A DNA stretch of 64,000 nt from contig NZ_KB905699.1 of the NCBI RefSeq assembly GCF_000380985.1, positions 1 to 64,000 on the forward strand. The letters are read 5' to 3'. Numbering within the stretch: position 1 is the first letter of the stretch; each line of letters begins with the position of its first letter. Positions 17,452 to 26,485 of the stretch are shown one piece after another. The translations under genes were made by a program, and so were the position numbers. The notes below the pieces were generated by a model. The model searched no databases. It had not been told where the DNA came from and was given only the letters and a program-made list of their open reading frames with translations. The stretch comes from Proteiniphilum acetatigenes DSM 18083. Lineage in GTDB: Bacteria; Bacteroidota; Bacteroidia; Bacteroidales; Dysgonomonadaceae.

Positions 17452-18741
17452 ATGTATCTTTTTAATCCCGAGAATGATCTCGCATTGGCCAATTTCTCCC
17501 TTAATTATACACCGCCGGCATCCGCGATCCGAATGGCAGAGGAGTTGGCGGTTTTGCCCATCTGGTATGCCGGGGCGGATGCTGCGAGTGCCGGAAAAGA
17601 TGGATTGGTTGGTGGAATAAGTACGGCGATTGATACAAAGGCGGTTGCCTGGGACACGGTGATGGCTGCAGGAAGTGCAGACACGTCAGAGAGTAGCGAT
17701 ACTAAAGTGATTGCCGCAGGAGAGTTGAACCATTCCTTTCTGGAGACAGTTAAAAAGGTTTTGCCTGTACAGGCGTCACTTGTCTCATTTTCGGATATTG
17801 CGTCATACCCCCACCTGAAAATTGTTCCCTGGGGATGGAATCCTGCATTAAAGAGAAAACTTATATCATCAGGTGTGTCTGAAGACGCGTTGCCTTCGGC
17901 AAAGGAATTGATACGCCTGAGGAGCTATTCGAACCGCTTACATGCCGTGGAGATATTGCGTGAGTTACAAACTGAAGAGGAAAGTTTTTGCGGAGAGTCC
18001 CGTTTTTTTACAGATACGGAAGAGCTGTATGCGTGGTTGCAGTCCATACCCGGAAGTAAAGTGTTGAAAATGCCCCTCTCGGGTAGTGGAAAAGGATTAA
18101 TATGGATATTGGGAGGGATTACCGATAAGCAACGTGACTGGTGCCGGCGGGTCATCCGGGAGCAGGGTGGAGTAGTGGCAGAACCGGTACTGACTAAAAT
18201 ACAGGATTTTGCGATGGAATTTTACCTGCACGAAGAGGCGGTGCGTTTTGTCGGCTATTCCATGTTTAGTGCTGCCGCCTCTGGTGCATATACAGGCAAT
18301 GAACTGCTCAGCGATACCCGGATTGAGGAAAAACTCAGTAACTTTGTTTCAGTAGAGTTATTACGCCGGCTCAGAAATTCACTGATTGAAAAGTTATCGG
18401 GCCGCTTTCCGCTTTATACTGGCTACGCGGGAGTAGATATGATGGTGTGTGAGACGCCCGGAGGGTATTGTCTTCAACCCTGTGTAGAGATCAATATGCG
18501 AATGAATATGGGAATAGTGGCACGTATCTTCCATAATCGGTACCTGTATCCCGAGGCGGAAGGAAAGTTCGTAGTGGATTATTTTAAAAAACCGGAAGAC
18601 GCTTTATTATTCCATGAGAAAATGCAACGGGAGTCCCCTCTCAAAGTAGAGAACGGAAAGATACTTTCCGGCTACCTGTTGTTGACTCCCGTTACCAAAA
18701 CTACCAGTTATATTGCTTATGTGAGTGTTTTGAGAAATTAG
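17452..18741 (+). CDS. Conserved Bacteroidetes protein with ATP-grasp-like features
   Basis: A 429-residue cytosolic protein beginning MYLFNPENDLALANFS, an N-terminus I recognise from a widespread uncharacterised Bacteroidetes family. The second half looks like an ATP-grasp domain: KMPLSGSGKGLIWI (nucleotide-clamping Lys/Gly loop), VVAEPVLTKIQDFAMEF and a terminal acidic/Asn cluster GYAGVDMM ... VEINMRMNMG, typical of Mg-ATP ligands. It could therefore be a carboxylate-amine or similar ligase. No function is known to me. It follows buk by 57 nt on the same strand and its 3' end overlaps the convergent dipeptidase gene by 4 nt. Confidence 0.7.
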   Translation: MYLFNPENDLALANFSLNYTPPASAIRMAEELAVLPIWYAGADAASAGKDGLVGGISTAIDTKAVAWDTVMAAGSADTSESSDTKVIAAGELNHSFLETVKKVLPVQASLVSFSDIASYPHLKIVPWGWNPALKRKLISSGVSEDALPSAKELIRLRSYSNRLHAVEILRELQTEEESFCGESRFFTDTEELYAWLQSIPGSKVLKMPLSGSGKGLIWILGGITDKQRDWCRRVIREQGGVVAEPVLTKIQDFAMEFYLHEEAVRFVGYSMFSAAASGAYTGNELLSDTRIEEKLSNFVSVELLRRLRNSLIEKLSGRFPLYTGYAGVDMMVCETPGGYCLQPCVEINMRMNMGIVARIFHNRYLYPEAEGKFVVDYFKKPEDALLFHEKMQRESPLKVENGKILSGYLLLTPVTKTTSYIAYVSVLRN

Positions 18742-20108
18742 TCTCTTTCTTCCGCTAAATACTGGTAAAACAGGGGAAGGGTTCTGATACCGTTATAGAA
18801 CTGTTCCAACGGGAAATTCTCATTGGGTGAGTGGATAGCGTCCGATCCCAGTCCGAAACCCATCAGTACCGACTTAACTCCCAGTATTTCTTCGAAAGTA
18901 GCAATGATAGGTATACTTCCGCCGGAACGCACAGGGACGGGATCCTTTCCGTACACATCTTTCAATGCTTTTTCTGCTGCTTTGTATGCAGAAAGATCAA
19001 TAGGGCAGACGTAGGATGGTCCGCCATGCAGGTATTCCACCTTTACCTTTACCGATTTCGGGGCGATAGACTCAAAATATTTCACAAACAGTTTTTCTAT
19101 TTTCTTGTGATCCTGATTGGGTACCAGACGGGTGCTGATCTTGGCATACGCTTTGGAGGGCAGCACCGTTTTAGCTCCTTCACCGGTATAACCGCCCCAT
19201 ATCCCGCATACGTCGAAAGTCGGTCGAATGCCGGTACGCTCGTTGGTGGTATATCCTTTTTCCCCGGACAGTTCTTTTACTCCGACAGCCTTTTTGTATT
19301 CCTGAATGGAGAAAGGTGCTTTGGACATCATGGTTCGCTCTTTCCTGGAGACCTCCGCTACATCGTCATAGAAGCCCGGAATGAGAATACGTCCCTCATC
19401 ATCCATGGTTTGGGCAATCATTTTTGAGAGCACATTGATAGGATTGGCTACCGCTCCGCCGAACAGTCCTGAATGGAGGTCGGCAGCAGGTCCCGTTACT
19501 TCAACCTGCCAGTAAGCCAGGCCACGCAGCCCGGTAGTGATAGAGGGCACGTCGCGGGCGATCATCGAGGTGTCTGAGACAAGGATCACATCAGCCTGCA
19601 GCATTTTCTTGTGTTTTTTGCAGAACTTCGGAAGGTTGGGCGATCCTACCTCTTCTTCCCCTTCAATAAGGAATTTTACATTGCATCCCAGTTTATCGGA
19701 TTGTACCAGATATTCGAACGCTTTGGCGTGCATGAACGACTGTCCTTTGTCGTCATCTGCGCCGCGTGCCCATATCTTGCCATCTTTTACAACCGGTTCA
19801 AAAGGATCGGTTTTCCAGAGGTCGACCGGATCGACCGGCATCACGTCCATATGCCCATATACCAATACGGTTGGTGCTTTCTTATCGATGATCTTTTCTC
19901 CATAGGTTACCGGATTTCCGTCGGTCTCCATCACCTCCGCCTTGTCGGCGCCGGCTGCCAGCAGGATTTCTTTCCATTTTTCGGCAGCACGGTACATATC
20001 GGGTTTATGCGCCGGGATCGATGAAATGGAAGGGATGCGGATCAGTTCGAAAAGTTCATCCAAAAAACGTTGCTTGTGTGTTTCTACGTACTTGTTGATT
20101 TCGTTCAT
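18738..20108 (-). CDS. M20-family dipeptidase
   Basis: A 456-residue zinc peptidase of the M20 family (PepV/CNDP-like). Metal-binding motifs are present: LVYGHMDVMPVD (His/Asp), ARGADDDKGQ (bridging Asp), LIEGEEEVGSP (catalytic and ligand Glu), ILVSDTSM (Asp) and a C-terminal GFGLGSDAIHSPNEN (His). The dimerisation domain sits between about 205 and 370. No signal peptide, so cytosolic. It hydrolyses dipeptides to amino acids, consistent with a proteolytic lifestyle. A perfect 72-bp dispersed repeat lies in its 5' upstream region (20136-20207). Confidence 0.92.
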   Translation of the reverse strand: MNEINKYVETHKQRFLDELFELIRIPSISSIPAHKPDMYRAAEKWKEILLAAGADKAEVMETDGNPVTYGEKIIDKKAPTVLVYGHMDVMPVDPVDLWKTDPFEPVVKDGKIWARGADDDKGQSFMHAKAFEYLVQSDKLGCNVKFLIEGEEEVGSPNLPKFCKKHKKMLQADVILVSDTSMIARDVPSITTGLRGLAYWQVEVTGPAADLHSGLFGGAVANPINVLSKMIAQTMDDEGRILIPGFYDDVAEVSRKERTMMSKAPFSIQEYKKAVGVKELSGEKGYTTNERTGIRPTFDVCGIWGGYTGEGAKTVLPSKAYAKISTRLVPNQDHKKIEKLFVKYFESIAPKSVKVKVEYLHGGPSYVCPIDLSAYKAAEKALKDVYGKDPVPVRSGGSIPIIATFEEILGVKSVLMGFGLGSDAIHSPNENFPLEQFYNGIRTLPLFYQYLAEERD

Positions 20109-20135
20109 GTTGTTCTTATTTTATAGTTCAATTAT

Positions 20136-20207
20136 ATTAGTCGTTTTCTCGCTATGGCAAAGTTCAAACAAGTTTGACTTTGCTCATTTAGCTTAACGAA
20201 AACGTTC
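20136..20207 (+). repeat. Dispersed 72-bp palindromic repeat, copy 1
   Basis: Identical over 72 bp to 49715-49786 in the same orientation. The outer arms CGTTTTC (20142-20148) and GAAAACG (20198-20204) are inverted, and the centre GCAAAGTTCAAAC/GTTTGACTTTGC forms a hairpin with one bulge. It lies 28 nt upstream of the dipeptidase start. Both perfect copies sit just upstream of a minus-strand gene. Confidence 0.9.
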
Positions 20208-20276
20208 AATAATAATAGTTTCATAGATTCCCTCTCATATCGTATTGTGAGGTGATTAATATGTGTTGATAGGGCG

Positions 20277-21158
20277 TTATTTTACACCCTTCACATTCAT
20301 TTTTAGGGTATAGACCGAACTGCGGGCAGTGATAAACAGGATATCCCGGTCTTTTCCTCCGAAACAGACGTTGGACGGACTTTCAGGGACTTCGATCTCT
20401 TGTATCAGTTTCCCATCCGGTGAATAGACCCATACTTTGCCCATAGTGAGATAGATATTTCCCTGTTCATCGATAGTCATTCCGTCGGAACCTTCAGGTG
20501 CAAAGAAAGTTTTGTCCGTGAGGGTTCCGTCGGACCGGATCTCATATTTCCATATTTTCCGATCGTTTATATCAGCTACATACAGCACCTTACCGTCAGG
20601 TGTACCTATGATCCCGTTAGGTTGCCTGTAATCATTTACCACCCGTGATATCGCCCCGGCGCCTGAAAGATGATAGACTCCCCGTACATCCTGTACCTCG
20701 GTATGCTCCTCCTTCCAGTAATCCCGGTGATAATAGGGATCGGTGAAGTAGATATCCCCATTGGGGGCAATCCATAAATCGTTGGGGCCGTTCAGATGCT
20801 TATCCTCGTAACTTTCAAAAAGGGTATGCATTTTCTTTTCATGATCAAAAACTACAATCTGGTTATGCAGATCGGCACAAGCAACCAATTGACCGGCAGC
20901 ATTAAAATACATGCCGTTGGATCTTCCGGTGTTGTCCGACCACAATTCGATTCCCCGGGTTTCGTCCCATACATAAATACGGTCGTTGGGCTGATCGGTA
21001 AAGAAAATTCTCCCGTCCGGTGAAACGGCCGGGCCTTCGGTAAAAGCATAACCGGTACCGGCTTGTTGAATCTCTGCGTCCTCGGCGATAATGCCGGACT
21101 CCTGTCCGTAAAGGACGATAGTTGCTGATAGAAGAAGCAAAGTATTTGTTAATCTCAT
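20277..21158 (-). CDS. Exported SMP-30/gluconolactonase-family protein
   Basis: A 293-residue six-bladed beta-propeller of the SMP-30/gluconolactonase/LRE family. A short signal peptide (TNTLLLLSATIVLYG) suggests periplasmic location. Metal-site motifs are visible: FTEGPAVSPDG (Glu), LNGPNDLW (Asn), QPNGIIGTPDG (Asn) and YVADINDR (Asp), the usual Glu/Asn/Asn/Asp calcium or zinc set. It probably hydrolyses a sugar lactone such as an aldonolactone. No sugar dehydrogenase partner is adjacent. Confidence 0.88.
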   Translation of the reverse strand: MRLTNTLLLLSATIVLYGQESGIIAEDAEIQQAGTGYAFTEGPAVSPDGRIFFTDQPNDRIYVWDETRGIELWSDNTGRSNGMYFNAAGQLVACADLHNQIVVFDHEKKMHTLFESYEDKHLNGPNDLWIAPNGDIYFTDPYYHRDYWKEEHTEVQDVRGVYHLSGAGAISRVVNDYRQPNGIIGTPDGKVLYVADINDRKIWKYEIRSDGTLTDKTFFAPEGSDGMTIDEQGNIYLTMGKVWVYSPDGKLIQEIEVPESPSNVCFGGKDRDILFITARSSVYTLKMNVKGVK

Positions 21159-21486
21159 TTAAAATAATTTAGTTGTTTGTTTTTTCGCATCGCAAACGTC
21201 AGTCACTTCCGTTTCCCTGGCTGTCGATACCACTCTGGTAATTACTATTAATTCCTCCGGGGGTCGTGACCCCGTTCCTTCATCTTTCAATATCACCTGG
21301 CAATTACCATTTATCCTGGTATTGGCCGGATAAAAACAAATTTACTCCGATGAATGTTGTGGTGTAAAACTATAAAAAAATTCCGGAACATTGGGTAAGT
21401 AGAAGATGTTTTTTAATTGATTTTTATATCTTTGTGAAATATGTACAATATCAAGAGTCTTTATGTTTTAAACTAAAAACAAAGTC
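21159..21486. other. Divergent intergenic region
   Basis: 328 nt between the minus-strand SMP-30 gene and the plus-strand metalloprotease gene. It contains a small palindrome (GGGGTCGTGACCCC, 21260-21273) and a TAnnTTTG match (TATCTTTG, 21427-21434) 52 nt upstream of the metalloprotease start, probably its -7 element, but no clear -33 box. No coding remnant was seen. Confidence 0.5.
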
Positions 21487-23553
21487 ATGAAGAAATTCTT
21501 ATTCTTTACCCTTTCTGTCTTTCTTATCGGATTAACAGCATGTAATAATTCCGGTCAAAACAACAAAAATAAGATGCAGACAACTGATTTTATCCCTGAT
21601 GCCCAGGTTGAGGCGGTGATTAAACAACTCACAGACTCTCTTGGGGAATCTCACGCATTCCGTATTGAACGTGGGGTGCGGCAGGTAGCCGGGCTGTGGC
21701 GTGAACAAGACGGTACGGCAGATGATTTTACCGGATTTTGCAAGGGTTCGTTCATTAGTGATACGGCGCAACTCTCCCGGCTGTTCAATACGTTGGAACG
21801 TAACTTCGAAGTGATTTACGGCTACTTCCATAAGATGGATGTGATGCTCAAAGCACCCTTGCAATTAGAGGGGCCTGAGATCACATCCGTAGACATGATG
21901 TTTGGCGGCTATGATGTTTCGGCTCATTTGACCGACGATTTGTACGACAATAAAGTTGCTTTTCTTACAGCATTGAATTTTCCCTTCTATACTTTGGAAG
22001 AAAAAACTGAACAGGGGGGAGAATGGTCGAGAAAAGAGTGGGCCTATGCCCGCATGGGTGACAGGTTTATATCGCGTGTGCCGGCAGCTGTTCAGCAGGA
22101 TATTTCCAGAACGATAACCGAAGCAGATGCCTATATCTCCGACTACAATATCTATATGGGAAATCTGCGGAATGAAAATGGAGAACAACTGTTTCCCCCC
22201 AATATGAAACTGATCTCTCACTGGGGATTGCGAGACGAACTGAAATCGAATTATGCCGACAGTGAAAAAGGATTGGAAAAACAGCGGATGATCTACGGTG
22301 TGATGCAACGCATTATCGACCAGTCAATTCCCCGCCAGGTAATCAATAGCGACAGCTATTCATGGAACCCGATCACAAATGAATTATTTGATAATAATGG
22401 AAAAACGGTCGCATCCAAACCCGAAGATATCCGTAGGTATGAGGTGTTTCTGAAAAATTTCCGGGCGATGCGTCAGCTCGATCCCTATTCTCCCCATTAT
22501 CCCACTCAACTAATCCGTGCGTTCGATGGTACGATGGAAGTACCTCAAAAAGATGTGGAGGAACTATTCAGGGGATTGCTCTCTTCGCCGCAGGTGAAAG
22601 AGGTGGCTTCATTTATTGAATCGAGGCTGGGACGGAAGCTGGAACCGTTCGATATCTGGTACAACGGTTTCAAATCGGGAGGAGGTATTCCTGAAGATGA
22701 CCTGACAGCCATCACTTCGCGGAAGTATCCCTCTGCAGAAGCACTAGAAGAAGACCTTCCCAATATTTTGATAAAGTTGGGTTGGAAGCCTGCTAAAGCC
22801 AGAGAGATTGCTTCACTTGTTACGGTGGATGCTTCCCGTGGTGCCGGCCATGCCTGGGGAGCTGCCATGCGGAATGATGTAGCACGCTTGCGTACCCGTG
22901 TCGGGACGGAAGGTATGGATTACAAAGGCTACAATATTGCTGTGCATGAGTTCGGACATAATGTGGAGCAGACCATTACCATGAACGATGTGGATTATTA
23001 TATATTGAACGGTGTTCCCAATACTGCCTTTACTGAAGCAGTAGCATTTATCTTCCAGAAGAGGGATCTGGAGTTGTTGGGATTGAAAAATCCGAACCCG
23101 GAAGATGAGTATTGGCTGGCGTTGGATAATTTCTGGTCTTGTTATGAGATCATGGGTGTTTCTCTTGTCGACATACAGGTATGGGAATGGCTATATGCTA
23201 ACCCCGATGCTACAGCGGAACAACTGAAAGAGGCGGTGATTAGTGCTGCCAAAGAGGTATGGAACAGCTATTATGCCGGTATATTGGGAGGAGAGGATGA
23301 GACATTGCTTGGTATCTATTCACATATGATTGACTATCCGCTCTATCTGCCCAACTATCCGATGGGCCATCTGATCGCTTTCCAGATTGAGCAGCAGGTA
23401 CAGGGTAAGAATCTTGCCGACGAGATGGATCGCATGTATACGCAGGGAAGTATTATTCCCCAGCATTGGATGAAAAATGCTGTGGGTTCACCTATTTCCA
23501 TTGAGCCGTTGCTTGCCGCAACCAATGAGGCATTGCAAGCGTTAAAGAAATGA
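21487..23553 (+). CDS. HEXXH zinc metallopeptidase lipoprotein of uncertain family
   Basis: A 688-residue lipoprotein (lipobox LTAC, Cys 19). The zinc motif HEFGH is at 487-491 and a downstream Glu in FTEAVAFIF (517) could be the third ligand, as in gluzincins of the M3/M49-like type. The long N-terminal helical region has no motif I can assign. It may be an oligopeptidase acting in the periplasm or at the cell surface; the family comes from the motif only. It is a single-gene unit, ending about 130 nt before a tRNA gene on the same strand. The active site looks intact. Confidence 0.7.
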   Translation: MKKFLFFTLSVFLIGLTACNNSGQNNKNKMQTTDFIPDAQVEAVIKQLTDSLGESHAFRIERGVRQVAGLWREQDGTADDFTGFCKGSFISDTAQLSRLFNTLERNFEVIYGYFHKMDVMLKAPLQLEGPEITSVDMMFGGYDVSAHLTDDLYDNKVAFLTALNFPFYTLEEKTEQGGEWSRKEWAYARMGDRFISRVPAAVQQDISRTITEADAYISDYNIYMGNLRNENGEQLFPPNMKLISHWGLRDELKSNYADSEKGLEKQRMIYGVMQRIIDQSIPRQVINSDSYSWNPITNELFDNNGKTVASKPEDIRRYEVFLKNFRAMRQLDPYSPHYPTQLIRAFDGTMEVPQKDVEELFRGLLSSPQVKEVASFIESRLGRKLEPFDIWYNGFKSGGGIPEDDLTAITSRKYPSAEALEEDLPNILIKLGWKPAKAREIASLVTVDASRGAGHAWGAAMRNDVARLRTRVGTEGMDYKGYNIAVHEFGHNVEQTITMNDVDYYILNGVPNTAFTEAVAFIFQKRDLELLGLKNPNPEDEYWLALDNFWSCYEIMGVSLVDIQVWEWLYANPDATAEQLKEAVISAAKEVWNSYYAGILGGEDETLLGIYSHMIDYPLYLPNYPMGHLIAFQIEQQVQGKNLADEMDRMYTQGSIIPQHWMKNAVGSPISIEPLLAATNEALQALKK

Positions 23554-23668
23554 ATCGGGCTGTTTCTTTAAGTTAAATATGCATGATCCAGTATTGCCTG
23601 GATTATACCGTTGTGAGAGAATGTCTAATTTATTGAAGGATTATGTGCTGTTTTACGGGAAAATAGCG

Positions 23669-23676
23669 TAATTTTG
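23669..23676 (+). promoter_or_regulatory. -7 promoter element of tRNA-Ser
   Basis: TAATTTTG matches TAnnTTTG and ends 10 nt before the mature 5' end of the tRNA, the expected spacing for a Bacteroidetes promoter. A clear -33 TTTG is missing. Confidence 0.5.
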
Positions 23677-23686
23677 CATCCGATCA

Positions 23687-23773
23687 GGAAAGATGCCGGA
23701 GTGGTCGATCGGGGCGGTCTCGAAAACCGTTGTACTCTCACGGGTACCAAGGGTTCGAATCCCTTTCTTTCCG
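23687..23773 (+). tRNA. tRNA-Ser (anticodon CGA)
   Basis: 87 nt. The acceptor arms GGAAAGA and TCTTTCC pair fully. The anticodon loop CTCGAAA gives CGA (codon UCG). A long type-II variable arm and the T-loop GGTTCGAATCC are present, as expected for serine tRNA. CCA is not encoded; GC follows the acceptor. Confidence 0.95.
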
Positions 23774-23777
23774 CTTA

Positions 23778-23806
23778 GAGGGAGCATCAAAAACTCCCTC
23801 TTTTTT
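23778..23806 (+). terminator. Intrinsic terminator after tRNA-Ser
   Basis: GAGGGAG and CTCCCTC form a 7-bp stem with a 9-nt loop, followed directly by six T residues. It lies 4 nt after the tRNA. Confidence 0.9.
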
Positions 23807-23829
23807 ATAGATAAATAACCTTTTCTTGG

Positions 23830-24204
23830 TTAAAACGGTAGGTCGTCAATCTCCTCATTCGCTCCGCTAAACGGATTTTCCGGAGGTGGTATATCTTCAT
23901 ATTCGTCTTTCGGTGAGGGAGCCGGGGTGCTGTTTTGCACATTCTGGGCCTCTATTCTCCATGCTTTTACATCGGTATACCATCTTCCGTTGAATTCCCT
24001 GCTTTCCACATCAAAATCGATAGTATACAGTTCGCCTGAATTGAGTGAGATATGTTGGAATTTATTTCCCCATAAAGAAATACATACCTTTTTAGGGTAT
24101 TGATCTTGTGTCTCAACAATAATATCTTGTTTTCTCCACTCGCCGTTTCTTCCTGTTCCGGATTGAAGCGGAAGAAGTTGAATTAATTTCGCTGTTAGTT
24201 GCAT
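23830..24204 (-). CDS. DUF3127-family protein (OB-fold-like)
   Basis: A 124-residue cytosolic protein with the DUF3127 core: KLIQLLPLQSGTGRNGEWRK, FDVESREFNGRWYTDVKAW and an acidic, Pro-rich tail ending DDLPF. The acidic tail and beta-rich core recall single-stranded DNA-binding proteins, whose acidic tip recruits partners. The family occurs throughout Bacteroidetes, but its function is not established. It is transcribed towards the tRNA terminator. Confidence 0.85.
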   Translation of the reverse strand: MQLTAKLIQLLPLQSGTGRNGEWRKQDIIVETQDQYPKKVCISLWGNKFQHISLNSGELYTIDFDVESREFNGRWYTDVKAWRIEAQNVQNSTPAPSPKDEYEDIPPPENPFSGANEEIDDLPF

Positions 24205-24422
24205 GATTTTTTCGTTGATTATGGCCCCAAAAGATGTAGTTTGGGAACGTTTTTATCATGCGAAAATAGTACGAAAAAGGGTAATTGCCAAATTAAAAGT
24301 AAAAGTCCGGCAACTGTGACGCGAAAGTGACCCCTGTGAAATCGTATTGTTGTATTAGTATTTACCCTCTATGTTCCGGCCAGAGTTGTTATTTTGCCTT
24401 AGAATCCTTACCTTTGTGCGCC

Positions 24423-26432
24423 ATGAACCCATTCAGAGTAATAAAATCACAGATTACATTTAATAAAGGTATTGTTGTTCCGAGTTTCATTTTTATAGTC
24501 TCGGTGTCGTTGATTGCCTCTTTTTTCCCGAATGTTTCGGAACGTTTATTGGAAAATGTCAAGCAGTTTTTGTTTGTCAATCTGAACTGGCTTTACGTCA
24601 TGGCGGTAACTGTTTTCGTACTGTTTCTGATATTTTTGATCTTCAGTAAATACGGGAAAATAAGACTGGGACCGAACGACAGTAAACCCGAATATTCCTT
24701 TTTCTCATGGGTTTCGATGCTTTTTGCAGCCGGCATGGGGATCGGCCTGATGTATTTCAGTGTTTCCGAACCTATTGCACATTATTCCGATGCTGTTTTC
24801 GCGGGCAATTCGGAAGTGCAAAGGGCTAAAGATGCACAGTTATTTACATTTTTCCATTGGGGAATTCATGCCTGGGCTATCTACGGTGTCGTAGGGCTTT
24901 CACTGGCATATTTTGCCTACCGTTACAAACTGCCTCTTTCGCTACGAAGTTGTTTCTATCCCATGTTGAAAGACAGGATCAACGGCAGGGCCGGTAATCT
25001 TATCGATATGTTTGCCTTATGCAGTACCTTCTTCGGTATTACAACTTCTCTGGGTTTTGGCGTTATGCAGTTGAGTGCCGGACTGACACATCTTGGGATT
25101 TTGCCGGGTTCCCGGTTCATCTACCAGATAGGTATTGTTGTTTTCATAATGCTCTTGTCTATACTTTCGGCCACTTCCGGTGTCAGCCGGGGAGTGAAAA
25201 GGTTAAGCCAGATAAATATTGTTGCAGCGGTTATTTTGATGCTTTTTGTCCTGTTGACCGGGCCGACCGTCTATTTATTGGGGACATTCTCCGAAGGATT
25301 AGGATATTATATCAATGAGTTCTTCAGTCTCACGTTCAATACACATGCTTTCGAGCCGGGCATGCAAGGCTGGTATTTCGACTGGACTGTGCTTTACTGG
25401 GCGTGGTGGATTTCTTGGTCGCCTTATGTCGGCCTGTTTATTGCACGGATATCCAAAGGACGGACGGTGCGGGAGTTTATAGGTGCGGTACTGATTATTC
25501 CCACCCTGTTCAATTTCATATGGATGACCGTTTTTGGAAACAGCGCCATTTGGTTCGACCAGCATCAGGCTTCCGGCGCTTTGAGTGCTCTGGCTGCCGA
25601 GGCAGATACCCTGATGTTCAAATTTTTTGAATATTTACCTTTACAGCAGGTTACCAATAGTTTGGTAATCTTTATCATCTTTATCTTTTTTGTTACCTCT
25701 GCCGATTCGGGGATACTCGTTATGAACAGTATTGCCACTAAAAATGCGGCACGTTCGCCGAAATGGCAGTTGGCTTTCTGGGGCAGTCTCCTGGCTCTGC
25801 TGGCATTGGTATTGCTCAATGCCGGGGGATTACAATCGTTGCAGGTAATGACCCTTATTACCGCGTTGCCGTTTGCTGTTATTATGCTGTTTTTCTGTTA
25901 TAATCTTGTAAAAGGGTTGGTGATAGACAGCGGTTACTATCAGCGGGATTTTTCGCATTCTACCAATGGTTGGTCAGGTGATATGTGGAAAACGCGCCTG
26001 CGCCATATTGTGAGTTATAAAGACAAAAACGCGATCAACCGTTTCCTGAGAAAAGTTGTATTACCTGCTTTCACCGAGTTGGCGGAAGAATTGAAAAATG
26101 AAAATATCGTTGCCGAAGTTAAAACACTGGAACACCCTTTCAGAGCAGAACTTGTCATTGCACACGATGCAATTAACGATTTCAAATATGGTGTGCGTAC
26201 GCAACCCAAGACTATTTCAGAGTCCCTGATAAAAGAAGAAAATACTCCGGATATTGACAGTAACAGGATATTTATCCCGCAAACCTATTTCGGTGACAGC
26301 AGGCAGGGTTATGATATTCAATATTATACGAAAAATGAGATCATTAGTGATGTGCTGAAACAATACGAACGTTTTCTTTCTCTTTCGGAAGAGGAAAAGA
26401 ACGAAATATTTATCGGTATACCGGGACAATAA
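24423..26432 (+). CDS. BCCT-family betaine/choline/carnitine transporter
   Basis: A 669-residue membrane protein. I start at ATG 24423 (MNPFRVIKSQ); the open frame upstream to 24327 has no coding character. Twelve hydrophobic segments are followed by a hydrophilic C-terminal tail of about 150 residues. BCCT signatures are present: FAAGMGIGLMYFSVSEP, FHWGIHAWAIYGVVGLSL and WWISWSPYVGLFIARISKGR. BCCT carriers import quaternary ammonium compounds with Na+ or H+ for osmoprotection or as nutrients. The long tail may be regulatory. It is convergent with the metal efflux operon. Confidence 0.93.
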   Translation: MNPFRVIKSQITFNKGIVVPSFIFIVSVSLIASFFPNVSERLLENVKQFLFVNLNWLYVMAVTVFVLFLIFLIFSKYGKIRLGPNDSKPEYSFFSWVSMLFAAGMGIGLMYFSVSEPIAHYSDAVFAGNSEVQRAKDAQLFTFFHWGIHAWAIYGVVGLSLAYFAYRYKLPLSLRSCFYPMLKDRINGRAGNLIDMFALCSTFFGITTSLGFGVMQLSAGLTHLGILPGSRFIYQIGIVVFIMLLSILSATSGVSRGVKRLSQINIVAAVILMLFVLLTGPTVYLLGTFSEGLGYYINEFFSLTFNTHAFEPGMQGWYFDWTVLYWAWWISWSPYVGLFIARISKGRTVREFIGAVLIIPTLFNFIWMTVFGNSAIWFDQHQASGALSALAAEADTLMFKFFEYLPLQQVTNSLVIFIIFIFFVTSADSGILVMNSIATKNAARSPKWQLAFWGSLLALLALVLLNAGGLQSLQVMTLITALPFAVIMLFFCYNLVKGLVIDSGYYQRDFSHSTNGWSGDMWKTRLRHIVSYKDKNAINRFLRKVVLPAFTELAEELKNENIVAEVKTLEHPFRAELVIAHDAINDFKYGVRTQPKTISESLIKEENTPDIDSNRIFIPQTYFGDSRQGYDIQYYTKNEIISDVLKQYERFLSLSEEEKNEIFIGIPGQ

Positions 26433-26485
26433 GCCGGGAGTAATCAGGATCAGGAGCCTGCTTGTCAGATTATGCCGGCATAGAA

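Noticed and set aside
20136-20207. The 72-bp repeat as a phage attachment site
   Set aside because: No integrase is near either copy, there is no overlap with a tRNA gene and degenerate relatives occur at other places, which points to a dispersed repeat family.
21260-21273. GGGGTCGTGACCCC palindrome as a terminator
   Set aside because: It lies in a divergent promoter region with only a 2-nt loop and no T run, so it is kept only as a note in the intergenic entry.
21427-21434. TATCTTTG as a full promoter for the metallopeptidase gene
   Set aside because: No TTTG lies 19-21 nt upstream, so it is mentioned only in the intergenic entry.
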